Assembly (NCBI GenBank): GCA_965228265.1
Contig: OZ245804.1
Coordinates: 2,108,001-2,172,000, forward strand
Direction of reading: 5' to 3'
Length of the DNA: 64,000 bases
Source of the DNA: GCA-2732755 sp965228265
GTDB lineage: Bacteria > Planctomycetota > Phycisphaerae > Phycisphaerales > UBA1924
Position 1 is the stretch's first letter, and each line of letters starts with the position of its first letter. The notes under the pieces are model-generated. The model did no database searches. It was not told where the DNA came from and saw only the letters and a list, made by a program, of their open reading frames with translations. The position numbers and the translations under genes are program-made. Of the stretch, positions 34,314 through 43,043 are shown one piece after another.

Positions 34314-36062
34314 ATGGCCAAAGCGGGCACAGGACAGATCGATTACGCACAGCTCAAGGGCCACAAGCTCGGGCGGATCCTGCGCAAGCTCGGGACCGTC
34401 AAGAAGGAACAGGTCCACGAGGCTCTCGAGATCCAGAAGGCCGGTCGGAAGGTGCCGATCGGGCAGCTGCTCGTCGAGCTTGGCCACATCACGCAGCGCG
34501 ACGTGAACGAGGGTCTGGCCGCTCAGGCGGGCATGGCTTATGTGGACCTTGAAGGCGTCGAGCTCCCGCAGAACGCGATCGACGCGATCCCGTCGGCGAA
34601 TGTCCGCGTCTTCGGCGTGGTGCCGCTCGAGTACAACGAGCGAGCCAAGCGGCTCAAGATCGCGATGAAGAACGCGAACAACTTCCGCGCCGTCGACGAC
34701 ATCCGGCTTCTGCTGGGCGTGACCGTCGAGGCCGTGGTCGGTGACGCGGACATCATCGACAAGCTGATCGACCAGCACTTTGCCAAGTCAGAGTCGATGA
34801 CCGACGTCGTTTCGGATCTGGCCTCCGACGACAAGTTCACCTCGCTGACGGGCGATCAGTCCATCGACCTCGAAGCCGTGCTCGAAGCGGCCGAGGACAA
34901 CAAGATCGTCAAGCTGCTCAACCTTGTGCTGATGCAGGCGATCAAGGACAAAGCCTCGGACATCCACTTCGAGCCGTTTGAAGACGAATTCAAGATGCGT
35001 TACCGCATCGACGGCGTGCTCTACGAGATGGTGCCGCCACCGGCGCACCTGGGTTCGGCCATCACCAGCCGCGTCAAGGTCATGGCGAACCTCGACATCG
35101 CCGAGCGTCGCCTGCCGCAGGACGGCCGCATCGCGCTGACCATCGGCGATTCATCCGTCGACCTGCGTGTCGCGGTGCTCCCGACGATGCACGGCGAGAG
35201 CGTCGTGATGCGACTGCTCGACCGCTCGAACGTGGAACTCAGCCTCGACCGGGTCGGGCTCGACGAGAAAGACCTCGCCGACGTCCGGTACCTCATCAAC
35301 CGCCCGAACGGCATCGTGATCGTGACAGGCCCGACCGGTTCGGGTAAGACGACCACGCTCTACGCGGCGCTGGCCGAGCTCAACGACTCCGAGACCAAGA
35401 TCCTCACCGCCGAGGACCCGGTCGAGTACGACATCGACGGACTCTGCCAGGTGCAGATCAACCCCGAAGTGGGCCTGACCTTCCCGGCGGCGCTGCGCTC
35501 GTTCCTGCGTCAGGACCCGGACGTCATCCTCGTGGGTGAGATCCGAGACAAACCGACCGCAGAGATCTCGGTGCAGGCATCGCTGACGGGTCACTTGGTG
35601 CTCTCGACACTCCACACCAACGACGCCCCGAGCTCGGTCGTGCGACTGATCGACCTGGGCCTCGAGCGATTCCTCCTGGCGGCGACGATCGAGGGCGTGG
35701 TCGCCCAGCGTCTTGTGAGGACCATCTGCCCCAAGTGCCGCGAGGCGTACACGCCGGGCGACGAGGAACTGATGGAGCTGGCGCTCACCCAGGAAATGGT
35801 GCAGGGCAAAAAGTTCATGCGGGGCCGCGGCTGCGACAACTGCCACGGCTCGGGCTACAAGGGCCGGATGGGTATCTTCGAGATCATGATGCTCGACGAC
35901 GAATCGCGCGAGCTGATCCTGAAGGAAGCATCCACGGCCGCCCTGCGGAACCACTCCAAGGCCCAGGGCATGCGCACGCTGCGTGAGTCAGGCCTTCGGG
36001 GCATCTATGACGGCCGCACCACCATCGACGAGGTTGTCCGCGAGACGATTGCTGAGGAATGA
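34314..36062 (+). CDS. pilB: GspE/PilB-family assembly ATPase, second copy
   Basis: A 582-residue paralogue of the ATPase at 31213 with the canonical layout: MshEN domain (LGRILRKLGTVKKEQVHEAL), Walker A GPTGSGKTTT from G339, Asp box LTAEDPVEYD, Walker B ILVGEIRDKP. It has an intact zinc loop, CPKC then CDNCHGSGYKGR. The DNA around Walker A is nearly identical to the first copy, which suggests a duplication. GCGGAGGATGTGGC precedes the ATG. PilC follows after 32 bases. Confidence 0.95.
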   Translation: MAKAGTGQIDYAQLKGHKLGRILRKLGTVKKEQVHEALEIQKAGRKVPIGQLLVELGHITQRDVNEGLAAQAGMAYVDLEGVELPQNAIDAIPSANVRVFGVVPLEYNERAKRLKIAMKNANNFRAVDDIRLLLGVTVEAVVGDADIIDKLIDQHFAKSESMTDVVSDLASDDKFTSLTGDQSIDLEAVLEAAEDNKIVKLLNLVLMQAIKDKASDIHFEPFEDEFKMRYRIDGVLYEMVPPPAHLGSAITSRVKVMANLDIAERRLPQDGRIALTIGDSSVDLRVAVLPTMHGESVVMRLLDRSNVELSLDRVGLDEKDLADVRYLINRPNGIVIVTGPTGSGKTTTLYAALAELNDSETKILTAEDPVEYDIDGLCQVQINPEVGLTFPAALRSFLRQDPDVILVGEIRDKPTAEISVQASLTGHLVLSTLHTNDAPSSVVRLIDLGLERFLLAATIEGVVAQRLVRTICPKCREAYTPGDEELMELALTQEMVQGKKFMRGRGCDNCHGSGYKGRMGIFEIMMLDDESRELILKEASTAALRNHSKAQGMRTLRESGLRGIYDGRTTIDEVVRETIAEE

Positions 36063-36094
36063 ACTCGGTGTAAGACCGAGAGGGAAAGGTTCAG

Positions 36095-37390
36095 ATGGCG
36101 ACATTCACATACGAAGCACTCAACGCGCAGGGCAAGCCGCAGAAGGGCACCGTCGAGGCCGCCTCGAGCGACGAGGCGATCCAGCGCATCAAGGCCCAGG
36201 GCTACTTCCCGACCACTGTCCGCGAGCAGAAGGTCAAGAAGGGTGCCGGCGGCGGCGAGAAAGGCAAGAAGAAGGAATCGGCCAAGAAGTCGTCCGGCGG
36301 CTTCACGATGCCCTTCGTCAAGGTCAAGCCCAAGCTGCTGACCCTCTTCACACGACAGCTCTCGACGCTCCAGGACGCGGGCCTGCCGCTGCTGCGTTCG
36401 CTCCAGATTCTCGAGTCGCAGATGAAGCCCGGTCTGCTCAAGAACGTGCTCATCGAGGTGGTCGAGGATGTCGAGGGCGGTGCGAGCCTCTCGGACGCCT
36501 TCGGCAAGCACCCCCGGGCGTTCAACACGCTCTACGTCAAGATGGTGCACGCCGGTGAAATCGGTGGTGTGCTCGACATCATCCTCCAGCGACTCAGCGA
36601 GTTCATGGAGAAGAGCGAACGCCTGAAGCGCCGCATTAAGGGCGCGATGATCTACCCGATCGGCGTTGTGCTCTTTGCGATCCTGATCGTGACGTTCATC
36701 ATGTGGTTCATCGTGCCCAAGTTCGAGGAGATCTTCCTCGACTTCGGTGTCGCGCTGCCCATGATCACCACCAAGCTGATCGAGACGTCGCGCTGGGTCG
36801 CCGGCAGCACGCCGGGCCAGAGCGTGCCGGGCGCGTTCATTATCTTCGGCGTGCTCATCACGCTGCCGATCTTCTGGAAGCTCATCCGCAAGGCCGGCCC
36901 GGGCCGCGCCGCGACGGACTGGATCCTGCTCAAGATCCCGGTGCTGGGCAAGCTGATCAAGAAGACGGTCATCGCCCGCTTCACCCGGACGCTGGGCACG
37001 CTGATCTCCGCGGGTGTGCCCATCCTCGAGGCGGTCACCATCACCGCCGAGACGTCGGGCAACGCCGTGTTCCAGAAAGCGCTCATGAAGGTGCACGACT
37101 CGATCCGCGAGGGCGAGACGTTCGCCGTCCCGCTGCGTGAGTCCAAGACGTGCGACCCGATCGTGGTGAACATGATCGACGTCGGCGAAGAGACCGGTGA
37201 GATGGACACCATGCTCATGAAGATCGCAGACAACTACGACGAAGAGGTCGACGTCGCGGTCGCGGCTCTCGTCAGTCTGCTCGAGCCGATCATGGTGATC
37301 GTGATCGGTGTCATGGTCGGCACGATCGTCGTGGCGATGTTCCTGCCGCTGGTTGCCATGATCGAGTCGCTCCAGGGAGGTTCGGTCTGA
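36095..37390 (+). CDS. pilC: PilC/GspF-type inner-membrane platform protein
   Basis: A 431-residue protein with two repeated cytoplasmic T2SSF domains (DAGLPLLRSLQIL, then SAGVPILEAVTI) and three membrane spans: VVLFAILIVTFIMWFIVP, around GAFIIFGVLITLPIFW, and a C-terminal IMVIVIGVMVGTIVVAMFL. It links the ATPases to pilin assembly. The N-terminal MATFTYEALNAQGKPQKGTV is the usual PilC start, followed by a Lys/Gly-rich linker. The G-like pseudopilin gene follows 32 bases later. Confidence 0.95.
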   Translation: MATFTYEALNAQGKPQKGTVEAASSDEAIQRIKAQGYFPTTVREQKVKKGAGGGEKGKKKESAKKSSGGFTMPFVKVKPKLLTLFTRQLSTLQDAGLPLLRSLQILESQMKPGLLKNVLIEVVEDVEGGASLSDAFGKHPRAFNTLYVKMVHAGEIGGVLDIILQRLSEFMEKSERLKRRIKGAMIYPIGVVLFAILIVTFIMWFIVPKFEEIFLDFGVALPMITTKLIETSRWVAGSTPGQSVPGAFIIFGVLITLPIFWKLIRKAGPGRAATDWILLKIPVLGKLIKKTVIARFTRTLGTLISAGVPILEAVTITAETSGNAVFQKALMKVHDSIREGETFAVPLRESKTCDPIVVNMIDVGEETGEMDTMLMKIADNYDEEVDVAVAALVSLLEPIMVIVIGVMVGTIVVAMFLPLVAMIESLQGGSV

Positions 37391-37422
37391 TCCCGCGCAC
37401 CCGCGAGATTCGGAGGTCAACG

Positions 37423-38529
37423 ATGACGCACACCGAGAGACAATCCGGCAAGAGAGCGGGGGGCTTTACCCTCGCCGAGATCATCGTTGCGATCTTCATC
37501 ATCTTTCTGCTGATGGGCATCGCGCTGGTCTCCTACCGCGTCGCGGCCAACCAGGCCCGCATCGCCTCCGACCGCGCGCTGGTCAACGGGCTCAAGATCG
37601 CCGTCGAAGATTTCAAACGCGAGTTCGGGTTCATCCCGCCGCTTGTGAAAGACAGCGGCAACGACGGCGATGGAGATCCGCTTGTCGTGGTGGACGGGCT
37701 CATCATCCCCAGCGTCTTCTCGCCGGCGATCGCCGTCGACATCAACGCCCTCCGGGGCGAGCAGTCCGCCCGCATCCCGCGTTACAGCACGTACTCGCTC
37801 GCGTACTACCTCATCGGCGCGCTCGAGGCCGAGGTCGACGGCGTCGACGGCCCGGGTTTCGTCGAAGTCCGCCGCGCAGGCAACTTCGCGCCCGTCGTCG
37901 ATCCCAAAACCATCGACGGCGGCGACCGCGGCACGATCGAACTGGCGCGCCGGGGGCCGAAGAAATACGAGCCCCTCTTCGATACCAACCGCGGCGGCGT
38001 CGAGCTGTATGTCGACATCGCCAACAAGTTCATGCCGTCCAGCGGCAACGTCATCAGTCGCACTCAACTGGTCTACCGCGCCGAGATCCGCGACCGCAAC
38101 AGCATCCCCGTGCGGTACTACCGCTGGTACGCCGACGACATCGATCCAACCACGATCCCCGGCGGCATCTCCGAGTACACCGACGATGCCATCGACTTCT
38201 CGGAATCCGTCAAGGGGCTCATCGCCTATCTGAACATCCCCAAGACCGTGCTCTACGGCTACGGCGACCCGCTCTCGCCGCTCTTCGAAGTGCCCGTCGA
38301 ACTCCGCGACGCGACCTACGCCATCGTCGCGGCCGGCCCGAACAAGCTCTTCGGCGATGATGGGGAGTACGACCTCCTCGTTGGCGCCGGGCCCGAGGCG
38401 ACCGAGATGCGGCGCAAGTACGCGGAGTACCTGGGGCTCTCCATTACGCGACTGGAAAACGACGCCGCGTACGCGCAGAAAGCGGTCGAGACCGCCCGCG
38501 AGGACAACATCATCGAGGTGGGTTCATGA
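37423..38529 (+). CDS. GspG-like major pseudopilin, enlarged
   Basis: A 368-residue protein with a type III prepilin signal: cleavage after G14, then FTLAE with E19 at position +5, followed by a hydrophobic helix to about residue 40. The following ALVNGLKIAVEDFKREFGFIPP resembles the alpha-spine and loop of GspG (which reads ALxxYxxxxGxYP). GspG is normally about 140 residues; the extra 230 form a globular domain I do not recognise. Its stop overlaps the next gene by 4 bases. Confidence 0.82.
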   Translation: MTHTERQSGKRAGGFTLAEIIVAIFIIFLLMGIALVSYRVAANQARIASDRALVNGLKIAVEDFKREFGFIPPLVKDSGNDGDGDPLVVVDGLIIPSVFSPAIAVDINALRGEQSARIPRYSTYSLAYYLIGALEAEVDGVDGPGFVEVRRAGNFAPVVDPKTIDGGDRGTIELARRGPKKYEPLFDTNRGGVELYVDIANKFMPSSGNVISRTQLVYRAEIRDRNSIPVRYYRWYADDIDPTTIPGGISEYTDDAIDFSESVKGLIAYLNIPKTVLYGYGDPLSPLFEVPVELRDATYAIVAAGPNKLFGDDGEYDLLVGAGPEATEMRRKYAEYLGLSITRLENDAAYAQKAVETAREDNIIEVGS

Positions 38530-39620
38530 GACGCGCCGGTTACACACTGATCGAGCTGCTCGTTGTGATCGTGATCGGCGCGCTGCTCGTCGGGATCGCG
38601 GTTCCCGCGTTCCAGGCGATCCTGACATCCTCGCGTGAGAGCCTGGCGCAGAACGCGCTCCAGCAGGCCATCCTCTCAGCACGCGACGCCGCCGCGGCGA
38701 ACGTGGGCGGGGGCGATACCGCAGCCGTCTTCTTCTACGACACCGACCGCGGCATCACCGTCGGTATCTATGAGAAAATCGGCGCCTTCAGCGATGACTC
38801 CGACAACGACGCGGGCTCGGCCCTGCGTGACGTCTTTGTCCCGATCACCTCGATGGAGCCCGTCCAGCTCCCGCCCGATTACTCCGTCCGGGGATTCGTC
38901 CTCGGCACGCAGCTCCGCGACGAGGACTGGTACGAAGACCTCGTCGATTACAGCCCCGGTTCCGGACTCCAGACCGGCGGCAACAACGGCAGCGACCGCG
39001 GCCCGGGCGCCTGGGTCTTCCCGGAGACCGACTTCTACAACAAGCTCGAACAGGACGACGGCGCCGACCGCCAGACCTTCATGGTCCGATTCACCGCCGG
39101 CACGGGCACGCTCAGCCGGGACGCGACCTCAGCCCTCATCCTCGACCCGAGGCCGAGCAACCTGGACCGTCCCACACTGCCCGCGATCCAGCCGCTCGAT
39201 CAGGCCGAGGACCTTCGCACCTGGGCGAAACGCGTGCTGATCTCAACGGATCCGGCGGTAAAGACTGCACTCCCTGTTCTTCTCGGCAACGAGTCGGGTG
39301 ACACCGTTCTGGCCCGCCCGATCACGGACATCGCGCTCTATCGCGAGCGTCGCCTCGGGCAGATGCTTCAGGTCCGCAATCTGAACCGCGACACCAACAG
39401 CATTTACCTCAAAGACGAAGATCCCGAAGTCGATTCGTCTCTCTTCCGTGATTCGCAGCTTGCGGATGATCGGGTCGAGCTGGAAACGCGTATTACACAA
39501 TGGCTGGAAGGCCGGCTTGCGCTCGAGAGTCAGAATGACGCAGGCTCAGCGCTCGAAGCGGAATCGTCGGTGTACACCGTCGGCTCCTACTTCGGCGAAT
39601 TGGTGGAGGTTGTCCGATGA
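38526..39620 (+). CDS. GspH-like minor pseudopilin
   Basis: A 364-residue protein. The prepilin signal is short (MRRAG), with cleavage after G5 and Y6 rather than Phe at +1, then TLIE with E10 at +5 and a helix to about residue 30. The region ALQQAILSARDAAAANVGG suits a GspH/FimT spine. About twice the usual size. Overlaps neighbours by 4 bases on both sides, so the G-H-I genes are translationally coupled. Confidence 0.78.
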   Translation: MRRAGYTLIELLVVIVIGALLVGIAVPAFQAILTSSRESLAQNALQQAILSARDAAAANVGGGDTAAVFFYDTDRGITVGIYEKIGAFSDDSDNDAGSALRDVFVPITSMEPVQLPPDYSVRGFVLGTQLRDEDWYEDLVDYSPGSGLQTGGNNGSDRGPGAWVFPETDFYNKLEQDDGADRQTFMVRFTAGTGTLSRDATSALILDPRPSNLDRPTLPAIQPLDQAEDLRTWAKRVLISTDPAVKTALPVLLGNESGDTVLARPITDIALYRERRLGQMLQVRNLNRDTNSIYLKDEDPEVDSSLFRDSQLADDRVELETRITQWLEGRLALESQNDAGSALEAESSVYTVGSYFGELVEVVR

Positions 39621-40861
39621 AACGCGCGTTCACGCTTCTTGAGATCCTAATCTCCGTGGTCGTGCTCGCGATCGGACTCGTCGGCGTCGTGGCGATCTTC
39701 CCCGCCGTCATCGACCTCCAGCGCCGCGCCCAGGACACGGTCATCGGCCAGAACGCCGCCTCCTCCGCCGAGGCGCAGCTCGTCGGCACGTTCATCGAGA
39801 ACCCCTCGCTCAACTGGCTGGATTGGACGGACTGGTCTGATGTGTTCAACGAGAGCGACCTCTCACTGATCCCCCGATTCCCCGTCTTCGACACACTCAA
39901 GCGGGACGTCACCATCTCGGTCCGCGACAGTCGTATCCCCGTTGGGGCCTCGGACTATGTGTACAACTTCCTCTGGGAAACCAACTGGGACTGGGAACGC
40001 CCCGAGAACGACGATGCGTTCGATGTGCTGACCGCGACCGGCGATCTGGTCATCGGGGGCGGGCGTGGCCGAATCCAGAAGCAGGACACGAACGGAAACC
40101 TGCAGACCGTCCAGATTACGCTTCCGACGGTGACGCTCTCGCTTGCCGACCGCCTCATGCCCGACGCGGCCTCAGGCGCCGATCCTCGTTACATCTATGA
40201 CATGGTCGTCCGCCGCGTCGACGCGGGCATCGGCTACGTGCCGCGTGGCGATACGGGTCGTCGCACCTACGAGCGGCGCGTCCCCGCCGATCGTCTCGAA
40301 GAGCTCCCGCTCCAGATCGCGGTCTTCGTCCGGCGGGTCGATCGCAACATCCGCGTCCCTCTGGGCGTCTCGATCCGCGAGGCCCTTTCGGGCGAGTACG
40401 ACGATCCCGAGCAGGACGGCCGGGTCCCCGATCGCAACCGCCGCCTGCCGCTGGCCGTGGATCCGGGTGATGCATGCAGGCTCGTGCAGAACGGCAAGCC
40501 GGGAGATCACAGCTACTCCACTCCGGTCGCGGCTCTGCTCCGTGATACCACCATTCTCCAGAGCGACGACTCCAGACCCGACGTCTGGGATCTCTTCGAC
40601 CCCGTTTCCCTGCGCCACGTTGGCAACGGCACGAACGCCACGTCCGCGGCCGAGCGACTTACGCAGGTCGGGCAGATGTTCGTCGACAACACGGGCACCG
40701 TCCGCAGAGTGACGGGCATCGTCCAGCGACAGGTCGACGGCGGCGACCGCGACGTTCTGGTCGTCGACCCGCCCTTCTCGAGCAACTCGACCGACGAATA
40801 CCGCCAGATCGTTTTCACGCCGCAGGTTCCCGTCGATATCCGGGTGCTGACCACGCGATAA
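39617..40861 (+). CDS. GspI/PilV-like minor pseudopilin
   Basis: A 414-residue protein with start MKRAFTLLEILISVVVLAIG. The -1 residue is Ala4 instead of Gly; E9 is at +5. Spine continues GLVGVVAIFPAVIDLQRRAQ. The PilV/GspI assignment rests on the LLEIL helix and the order G-H-I-J-K. The rest is a large uncharacterised domain. Ends 9 bases before the next gene. Confidence 0.76.
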   Translation: MKRAFTLLEILISVVVLAIGLVGVVAIFPAVIDLQRRAQDTVIGQNAASSAEAQLVGTFIENPSLNWLDWTDWSDVFNESDLSLIPRFPVFDTLKRDVTISVRDSRIPVGASDYVYNFLWETNWDWERPENDDAFDVLTATGDLVIGGGRGRIQKQDTNGNLQTVQITLPTVTLSLADRLMPDAASGADPRYIYDMVVRRVDAGIGYVPRGDTGRRTYERRVPADRLEELPLQIAVFVRRVDRNIRVPLGVSIREALSGEYDDPEQDGRVPDRNRRLPLAVDPGDACRLVQNGKPGDHSYSTPVAALLRDTTILQSDDSRPDVWDLFDPVSLRHVGNGTNATSAAERLTQVGQMFVDNTGTVRRVTGIVQRQVDGGDRDVLVVDPPFSSNSTDEYRQIVFTPQVPVDIRVLTTR

Positions 40862-40870
40862 GGAAGACTC

Positions 40871-42928
40871 ATGACCCCGCGCAAGCCACAACTCGGAAGG
40901 ATGCGTCGAGGCTTCACGCTGATGGAGGCCCTCGTGGCCGTCATCGGTGTCTCGATCCTGGCGGTCGGTCTGTCGACGATCTTCTCGGCAATCTCGAAAA
41001 CGGTCACCACAGGCCGGCGCGTCAGCGCGATCAACAACTACGCCTCGGTCGTCGAACGCGTGCTCCGCGATGACTTCGCCAAGATGTCCCGCGACGGCTT
41101 CCTCGTCATCCGCAACGAGTACGCCCTGAATCCCTCGGGCATCCCGCTCTCGCCCGACCAGCTCGACTCACGCCGCGTGCGCCGCATCGACGAGATCATG
41201 TTCTTCGCTCGCGGGCAGTTCGAGTCCGCCCGCTCACCGATCGACCCCGACTTCGTCGCACGCTCAAGCGCGGCCAGCATCTACTACGGCCACGGCCAGC
41301 AGAAGCTCGAAGGCACTGTCGGCTTTGCCACCCCCTTCCTCGACGAAACCAACGAAGACCCCTTCCTGCGTCACGGCATCTCCGATCTCGACAGCAACAT
41401 CGGTGAGATCAACCCCAACTTCTACGCGGGCGACTGGACGCTGCTCCGCAAGGCCACACTCCTCAAGAACCCGCGGATCCACCCGGATGGCGAGACAGGA
41501 CCGCTCGGCCTCGGCCCGACCGTGACCAACGTCCGCCGGTTCCAGGACAACGAGCTGCAGATCGCCGGCCAGCCCGCGGCCGCGGGCATCTTCCGTGTCG
41601 AAACCATCACGGGCATGCCCTTCCTCGACACGAACTTCACGCCCGGCACCGACGACGAGTTCGCCCGTTACAACATGCGGGGCGAGGTTGTCTCGCCGCT
41701 CTTCGAGTCGGGCATCGTCGACGTCGCGACCGCGTCGCTCGTCGATATCAAGCAGCGCATCACGCAGGTCTACGCACGCCAGCCCCAGCCCTCGCTGCCC
41801 ACCACGCCGCTGCAGTTCTTCGCGCCCACGCCCGACTCGACGTTCAATTTCAGCAACCGCGTACCCGCGGTGCCGCCCGCGACTGGCGACCGGATCTTCA
41901 TCCTCAGCCCGCGCGAAGTCGTCAACTACCGCGAAGCCCGCCGGGCGCAGAACCTCTCCGGCAGCCCGCAGATCCCCTTCGAAGAAACGCTCGGCATCGA
42001 CTCCAACGTCACCGGGCTGCAAACGCTCGTCGACATGCAGCACGCCTGGATGTCCGACGCCCTGCCCGGACGCTCGAACGAACTCCGCTTCTTCGGCGAG
42101 TCCTCATGGGAGATCAACCCGAAAATCGCCTACGACTGGCGGGGCTCCGACCCGCGCGTGATCCCCGGCGTGCCCACCGCCAACCCCTACGGCCGGAGCG
42201 AGTACGAGAGCCGCACCGCCCGCACGCGCGTGCGATTCGAGAAATCCCCCCCCGGGTACAACGCCGACGTGTTCGGTCCCGACGCGGCCACCGGCACCAG
42301 CGCCGTGCTCCAGGCCTCATACCGCGCCGACCAGCAGGTCATCGGCGCTTCGCAGTTCATCCCGCGATGCACCGAGTTCATCGTCGAATACAGCTTCGGT
42401 GAGATCGACTCGAGCACAGGGAAAGTGATCTGGTACGGCCACGACCCCGAGGGCGCGGCCTACCGCAACCAGACCCGTGGCCAACGCGTCGGCAAAACAA
42501 GCTGGCTCAGGCCGACGACCAATCGACCCGAGCCGTTTGGTCCGAGTGAAATCTTCCGTGAAGACAAGCAGCGGCTTATTGAACAGCACCTGCTCGCGGA
42601 TCTCATCAACGGGCTCCACACCGAGAACGGCTCAAGCGATCTGCGACTCCTCCAGAACCAGCCCCTGCGTTACCCGCTCACGCACTACTTCGGCTACGCC
42701 GACCCGAGAGCCGTCCCGCTCGATACCGACAACGACGGCATCATCGACGGGTACGACATGAACGACGACGGCGTCCCCGACGACATCGACGGCGACGGAC
42801 GCTCCACCGACGAATGGCCCTGGCCCACACTGGTCAGGATCACCATGTCCTTTGCCGACCCCATCGATCAGTCCACGGAAGAGACCTTCCAGTTCGTGAT
42901 CGATATCCCCAGCGGCGAAGGAATCTGA
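40871..42928 (+). CDS. GspJ-like minor pseudopilin, giant, with calcium-type repeats
   Basis: A 685-residue protein; GspJ is normally about 200. Prepilin signal with cleavage after G14, then FTLMEALVAVIGVS with E19 at +5. Near the C-terminus (about residues 617-640) an Asp-rich stretch DTDNDGIIDGYDMNDDGVP resembles thrombospondin type 3/dockerin calcium loops. Calcium binding is known for major pseudopilins, though through a different site. Followed by a 115-base gap with two hairpins. Confidence 0.76.
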   Translation: MTPRKPQLGRMRRGFTLMEALVAVIGVSILAVGLSTIFSAISKTVTTGRRVSAINNYASVVERVLRDDFAKMSRDGFLVIRNEYALNPSGIPLSPDQLDSRRVRRIDEIMFFARGQFESARSPIDPDFVARSSAASIYYGHGQQKLEGTVGFATPFLDETNEDPFLRHGISDLDSNIGEINPNFYAGDWTLLRKATLLKNPRIHPDGETGPLGLGPTVTNVRRFQDNELQIAGQPAAAGIFRVETITGMPFLDTNFTPGTDDEFARYNMRGEVVSPLFESGIVDVATASLVDIKQRITQVYARQPQPSLPTTPLQFFAPTPDSTFNFSNRVPAVPPATGDRIFILSPREVVNYREARRAQNLSGSPQIPFEETLGIDSNVTGLQTLVDMQHAWMSDALPGRSNELRFFGESSWEINPKIAYDWRGSDPRVIPGVPTANPYGRSEYESRTARTRVRFEKSPPGYNADVFGPDAATGTSAVLQASYRADQQVIGASQFIPRCTEFIVEYSFGEIDSSTGKVIWYGHDPEGAAYRNQTRGQRVGKTSWLRPTTNRPEPFGPSEIFREDKQRLIEQHLLADLINGLHTENGSSDLRLLQNQPLRYPLTHYFGYADPRAVPLDTDNDGIIDGYDMNDDGVPDDIDGDGRSTDEWPWPTLVRITMSFADPIDQSTEETFQFVIDIPSGEGI

Positions 42929-42937
42929 CAGACGAAG

Positions 42938-42992
42938 CCGGGCGGGCTTGTGTGCCCTGCCCGGATTGAGACGCCGGCGATGACCAGCCGGC
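42938..42992 (+). promoter_or_regulatory. Two hairpins between the J- and K-like genes
   Basis: First stem 42938-42947/42954-42964: ten pairs with one bulged T and a 6-base loop. Second stem GCCGGC at 42973-42978 and 42987-42992, with an 8-base loop. No T-run follows, so mRNA stabilisation or attenuation is more likely than termination. Confidence 0.4.
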
Positions 42993-43043
42993 AACCGGGG
43001 TCGGTTCAAACCCACCCCAGAACGAAGAAACGGAGTGCGCACC

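Noticed and set aside
36005..37420. 471-codon minus-strand open frame opposite pilC
   Set aside because: Its translation is rich in His, Asp and Arg without any domain pattern, and pilC on the other strand is unambiguous.
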